NCBI GenBank assembly: GCA_035457345.1
Contig: DATIBT010000017.1
Location: 1 to 5,469 of the forward strand
DNA from: DASTDY01 sp035457345
Lineage (GTDB): Bacteria; Patescibacteriota; Saccharimonadia; Saccharimonadales; EFPC-124
Reading direction: 5' to 3'
DNA length: 5,469 bases
A program made the position numbers and the translations under genes. The stretch's first letter is position 1, and the number at the start of each line of letters is the position of its first letter. Below are positions 4,846-5,469 of the stretch, piece after piece. Below the pieces are notes generated by a model that did not search any database, was not told the DNA's origin, and worked only from the letters and a program-made list of their open reading frames with translations.

Positions 4846-5430
4846 AATAAGGATGGCCGCACCCAACACGTTCAAGCCTAAACAGATAACTAACAATACA
4901 ATCTTGGGGAAATGTGAAATCCCTAAGATGCCCAAGCCAATTTCGTCCGGCAGCGGCGTGGTAATAATAAACGTGCCCAAAAGTAACATTGCCGCAGAAC
5001 GTCTTGGCTTACCTGGTTTCTTTTTGGTGAATATAGAGCGGACACGCAGATATAGCGGCTTGAGCTCGTGGAAAATACGCTCCTCAAAGAATAGGAGCAA
5101 AAGCATATCTCCCACCGCCGCGCCAATACCAATAATAAGCGCCAACAAAAGCGGATCGTGCTTGGTGGCTAAATCTATAATTAACAATACGGCCGGCGCG
5201 GCGGTAAAAAACGACGCCGATAACACCCCGGCAACTAACCCACCCACATACCCCAATCCTTCGAGATAATGGAAAATACTAGTGAGCAAGGCGCTGTCCA
5301 AAAGCGCCACAAACAGCACAATACCGGCAATGGCTATGGTTGTGTGCTTGTACTCATACCTAAGCCACCACTCGTTCAAGCGGATCTGTTTGTGCATGAC
5401 ATGGTGTTTTTTTGCTGCTCGCCCACCCAT
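4819..5430 (-). CDS. Multi-pass membrane protein of unknown function, 203 residues
   Basis: I cannot name this family with confidence. The product has a basic cytoplasmic-type start (residues 1-29) and about five hydrophobic segments: 31-53, 60-87, 93-115, 147-170 and 175-201. A basic loop, RVRSIFTKKKPGKPRR (129-144), is probably cytoplasmic. Two segments carry polar residues suggestive of function: GAAVGD (103-108) and TPLPDEIGLGILG (158-170). Paired Gly/Pro/Asp-containing helices recall DedA/VTT-type or small-exporter membrane proteins, but the similarity is too loose to assign. No ribosome site precedes the ATG at 5428-5430; TACAGT (5438-5443, minus) ends 7 bases before it with a poor -35. 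A second in-frame ATG at 5395-5397 would remove 11 residues. It ends in TAA 9 bases before msrA, so the two are probably co-transcribed. The frame is clearly coding. Confidence 0.85.
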   Translation of the reverse strand: MGGRAAKKHHVMHKQIRLNEWWLRYEYKHTTIAIAGIVLFVALLDSALLTSIFHYLEGLGYVGGLVAGVLSASFFTAAPAVLLIIDLATKHDPLLLALIIGIGAAVGDMLLLLFFEERIFHELKPLYLRVRSIFTKKKPGKPRRSAAMLLLGTFIITTPLPDEIGLGILGISHFPKIVLLVICLGLNVLGAAILILAARAVAG

Positions 5431-5469
5431 GACAATTACTGTAGCAGCCTTTGCAATGCCAACTCGAAA

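Noticed and set aside
4303..4881. Plus-strand open frame of 192 residues over msrA
   Set aside because: Antisense to a clear MsrA on the other strand, with no ribosome site and no family likeness.

Overview
The window reads as a chromosomal segment of a small-genome bacterium, most likely of the Candidate Phyla Radiation and perhaps Saccharibacteria (TM7). This is an inference from three things: hpf and secA lie close together on one strand, SerS is divergent, and several starts lack a Shine-Dalgarno sequence. The core genes have moderate GC and the standard bacterial code fits. In the one gene that stops at TGA, reading through would run across a strong terminator.

Layout from left to right. 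Bases 1-320 (minus) hold the first 106 codons of secA, cut by the window edge inside the Walker A motif. Bases 321-2176 hold two plus-strand genes of higher GC. The first is an unrecognised soluble 266-residue protein followed by a strong hairpin terminator. The second is a short single-pass membrane protein with a long Pro/Ala/Ser/Thr tail. They sit between hpf and secA and point against both. A 13-bp hairpin at 2117-2162 separates them from hpf (2177-2548, minus), a short ribosome hibernation factor. Next is serS (2651-3970, minus).

Bases 3971-4311 contain no convincing protein gene. They fold on paper into a two-domain RNA read from the plus strand, ending in an intrinsic terminator with a U-tract at about 4304. 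Every wobble pair in the helices that hold it together is G-U on the plus strand and A-C on the minus strand, so the RNA strand is plus, divergent from serS and convergent with msrA. I could not match it to RNase P RNA, tmRNA, SRP RNA, 6S, 5S or a T-box. It is the best candidate here for something undescribed.

Bases 4312-4809 (minus) encode msrA (peptide methionine sulfoxide reductase A). Only 9 bases separate it from an upstream five-helix membrane protein gene (4819-5430, minus), and the two are probably co-transcribed. SerS, MsrA and the membrane protein all lack a visible Shine-Dalgarno sequence and have a -10-like hexamer 6-7 bases before ATG, which suggests leaderless mRNAs. secA, hpf and the 266-residue gene do have Shine-Dalgarno sites.
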